From Candidatus Izemoplasma sp. (GTDB lineage Bacteria > Bacillota_I > Bacilli_A > Izemoplasmatales > Izemoplasmataceae): 7,468 nucleotides of DNA. Each line of letters opens with the position of its first letter. Position 1 is the first letter of the stretch. Both the position numbers and the translations under genes were made by a program. The stretch is from positions 1-7,468 of the forward strand of contig JAOZSP010000072.1 in the NCBI GenBank assembly GCA_029939615.1. The letters run 5' to 3'. This document shows, one piece after another, positions 6,402 through 7,468 of this stretch. The notes beneath the pieces were generated by a model. The model was given only the letters and a program-made list of their open reading frames with translations. It searched no databases and was not told the origin of the DNA.

Positions 6402-7343
6402 TTACCTCAAAACTTGTTTAATAATCCTAGCAAAGTTTTGATACTTTATCTTATCAATGTCAGTACTACTATATCCCATTTTTTCTAATTCGACAAACAA
6501 ATTTGGAGCATCACTCATAGTTTCGAATCCTTCAACGTTATTAGAAGTAGCCTTTTCATTAAGATAATAACAAACATCAAAACCAATTCCAACATGATCA
6601 ATACCTATTAAGTTTACAGCGTAATCAATATGCTTAGCCATATACTGAACTGTCTGATTTTCTTTATCTTCAGCAATGAATGATGCAATACCACATATCC
6701 CAATAACACCATTTCTATTTTTTATCATATTTAATTGCTCATCAGTATAATTTCGAATATGATTGCAAAGAGCTTTAGTGTTTCCGTGAGAAATTATTAT
6801 AGGACCGTTTGTATAATCAATAATTTCATTAAAGGAACGAGGGTTAGAGTGAGCTAAATCAATAATCATTCCTAATTTTTCCATCTCTGTAAGGATTTCT
6901 TTACCAAGTAAAGTTAATCCTTCAGTTTCACTTGAAAGACCAGCTGAGAACTTGTTTACTTCGTTCCAGGTTAAACCAGCATGTCTAACACCTTTTTTAT
7001 ATAAATCTTTTAACTGATTGACATCTTCAAGTTGCATAATTCCTTCCATGCCAAGAATTACACCGATTTTATCCTCTTTTAAAGATTGTTCCATATCTGC
7101 GTAATTTAAGCATACTTTAAAAATATCCTTGTTTTCATTAATTTCTTTAAATGCATTTTCAAATATTTTATTAAATAATTTAGAATCATCCGTTTTAGGA
7201 TCAGTCCAGTTTACAAAAATACTATGTGTAATTCCCGCATTTTTATAATGAGTTAAGTGTCGTGATTTGAATGAATTCTTATTTCCTTTAGTAGTTTGCT
7301 CAAACATATCTGTTAGTATATCACCATGGGCGTCAAATAACAT
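6402..7343 (-). CDS. Membrane dipeptidase family (peptidase M19) zinc metallopeptidase
   Basis: This 313-residue TIM-barrel hydrolase is of normal length for bacterial M19 enzymes. The binuclear zinc ligands are all visible: His6 and Asp8 (DAHGD), Glu100 (GMEG), His165 (DLAHS) and His186 (SHGN). Arg197 in HIRNYTDEQL sits 11 residues after His186, as the substrate-binding Arg does in mammalian renal dipeptidase. Asp256 (GIGFDV) fits the catalytic aspartate of the usual GxDFDG motif, although the residues around it differ from that consensus. The C-terminal SDAPNLFVELEKMGYSSTDIDKI followed by NFARI is the normal family ending. Members cleave dipeptides, often with tolerance of a D-residue at the C-terminal side. 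There is no signal peptide, so it should be cytoplasmic, recycling peptides or wall fragments. AGGAGG at 7356-7351 lies 7 bases before ATG 7343. It is the middle gene of an aminotransferase, dipeptidase, carbonic anhydrase operon. Confidence 0.93.
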   Translation of the reverse strand: MLFDAHGDILTDMFEQTTKGNKNSFKSRHLTHYKNAGITHSIFVNWTDPKTDDSKLFNKIFENAFKEINENKDIFKVCLNYADMEQSLKEDKIGVILGMEGIMQLEDVNQLKDLYKKGVRHAGLTWNEVNKFSAGLSSETEGLTLLGKEILTEMEKLGMIIDLAHSNPRSFNEIIDYTNGPIIISHGNTKALCNHIRNYTDEQLNMIKNRNGVIGICGIASFIAEDKENQTVQYMAKHIDYAVNLIGIDHVGIGFDVCYYLNEKATSNNVEGFETMSDAPNLFVELEKMGYSSTDIDKIKYQNFARIIKQVLR

Positions 7344-7350
7344 TTTGTAA

Positions 7351-7356
7351 CCTCCT
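7351..7356 (-). promoter_or_regulatory. Shine-Dalgarno AGGAGG of the M19 dipeptidase gene
   Basis: A perfect AGGAGG on the - strand lies 7 bases before ATG 7343, within the 24-base gap after the aminotransferase stop. The gap holds no terminator hairpin, which supports co-transcription. Confidence 0.88.
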
Positions 7357-7367
7357 ATAAACCTCAG

Positions 7368-7468
7368 TTATTTCTTATTATATGCTTCTAAACCTTTTTC
7401 TAAAATATACATTGCACGTTTCATTTCCTTAGTATTTAAAACATAAGCGATTCTTGCTTCATCCTTAC
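7368..7468 (-). CDS. Class I/II PLP-dependent aminotransferase, C-terminal tail (partial, 5' end outside window)
   Basis: The last 32 codons of a gene are read on the - strand from the right window edge, ending at TAA 7370-7368. The visible peptide begins KDEARIAYVLN and ends ILEKGLEAYNKK. This matches the C-terminus of fold-type I aspartate/alanine-type aminotransferases, where the Arg of the (I/A)-R-(I/L)-(A/S) motif binds the substrate alpha-carboxylate (here the R of EARIAY) and a final amphipathic helix ends the small domain. Only the tail is present, so the substrate amino acid and the exact subfamily cannot be read. It is followed after 24 bases by the M19 dipeptidase gene on the same strand, consistent with an operon in which peptide hydrolysis and amino-acid metabolism are coupled, though that link is inference. 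Confidence 0.75.
   Translation of the reverse strand, partial: KDEARIAYVLNTKEMKRAMYILEKGLEAYNKK

Noticed and set aside
6222..6488. Hydrophobic open frame on the + strand across the carbonic anhydrase/dipeptidase junction (also 5928-6134)
   Set aside because: It is antisense to two well-supported genes with conserved active sites, and its hydrophobicity reflects the complement of AT-rich codons.

Overview
This is an AT-rich window from a low-GC Gram-positive-type bacterium (Bacillota/Mycoplasmatota grade). Four traits point there: low GC with A/T-biased codons, strong AGGAGG ribosome-binding sites, a typical lipobox lipoprotein, and family members of Bacillus/Acholeplasma type. TGG is used for Trp and TGA ends the YczE-like gene, so the genetic code is the standard bacterial one, not the Mycoplasma code. 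Acholeplasma/Izemoplasma-like lineages or low-GC Bacillota would fit, but that placement is inference.

Layout. On the + strand, positions 1-406 hold the C-terminal end of an FtsX/MacB-type ABC transporter permease. A YczE/YyaS/YitT-family membrane protein (447-1100) follows and is probably co-transcribed. Transcription then meets a convergent gene, and a bidirectional hairpin terminator (about 1080-1111) separates the two. On the - strand, 1125-5783 is one very large lipoprotein gene (1552 aa). It has its own near-consensus promoter and Shine-Dalgarno sequence. Upstream of it on the same strand is an apparent operon, read right to left: the C-terminal tail of a class I/II PLP aminotransferase (7368-7468, partial), an M19 membrane-dipeptidase-family metallopeptidase (6402-7343) and a gamma-carbonic-anhydrase-family left-handed beta-helix protein (5888-6391). 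A hairpin terminator at 5866-5892 ends this operon.

The standout is the lipoprotein. After the lipidated Cys20 and a short acidic linker, I count about 14 tandem copies of one domain of about 102-119 residues. Each copy is a helical segment, a Cys pair and then about four beta strands. Apart from the lipobox Cys, every cysteine in the protein belongs to a pair. Two units lack both cysteines together, as expected if each pair is a disulfide. Units 3-6 are the most alike and still share DNA identity at 306-309 bp spacing, which points to recent tandem expansion. I do not recognise the family. A long, acidic, disulfide-stitched surface filament or stalk anchored by lipid is the simplest reading, but its function is unknown.

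The other genes are ordinary housekeeping or accessory functions. Nothing in the sequence ties them functionally to the lipoprotein.
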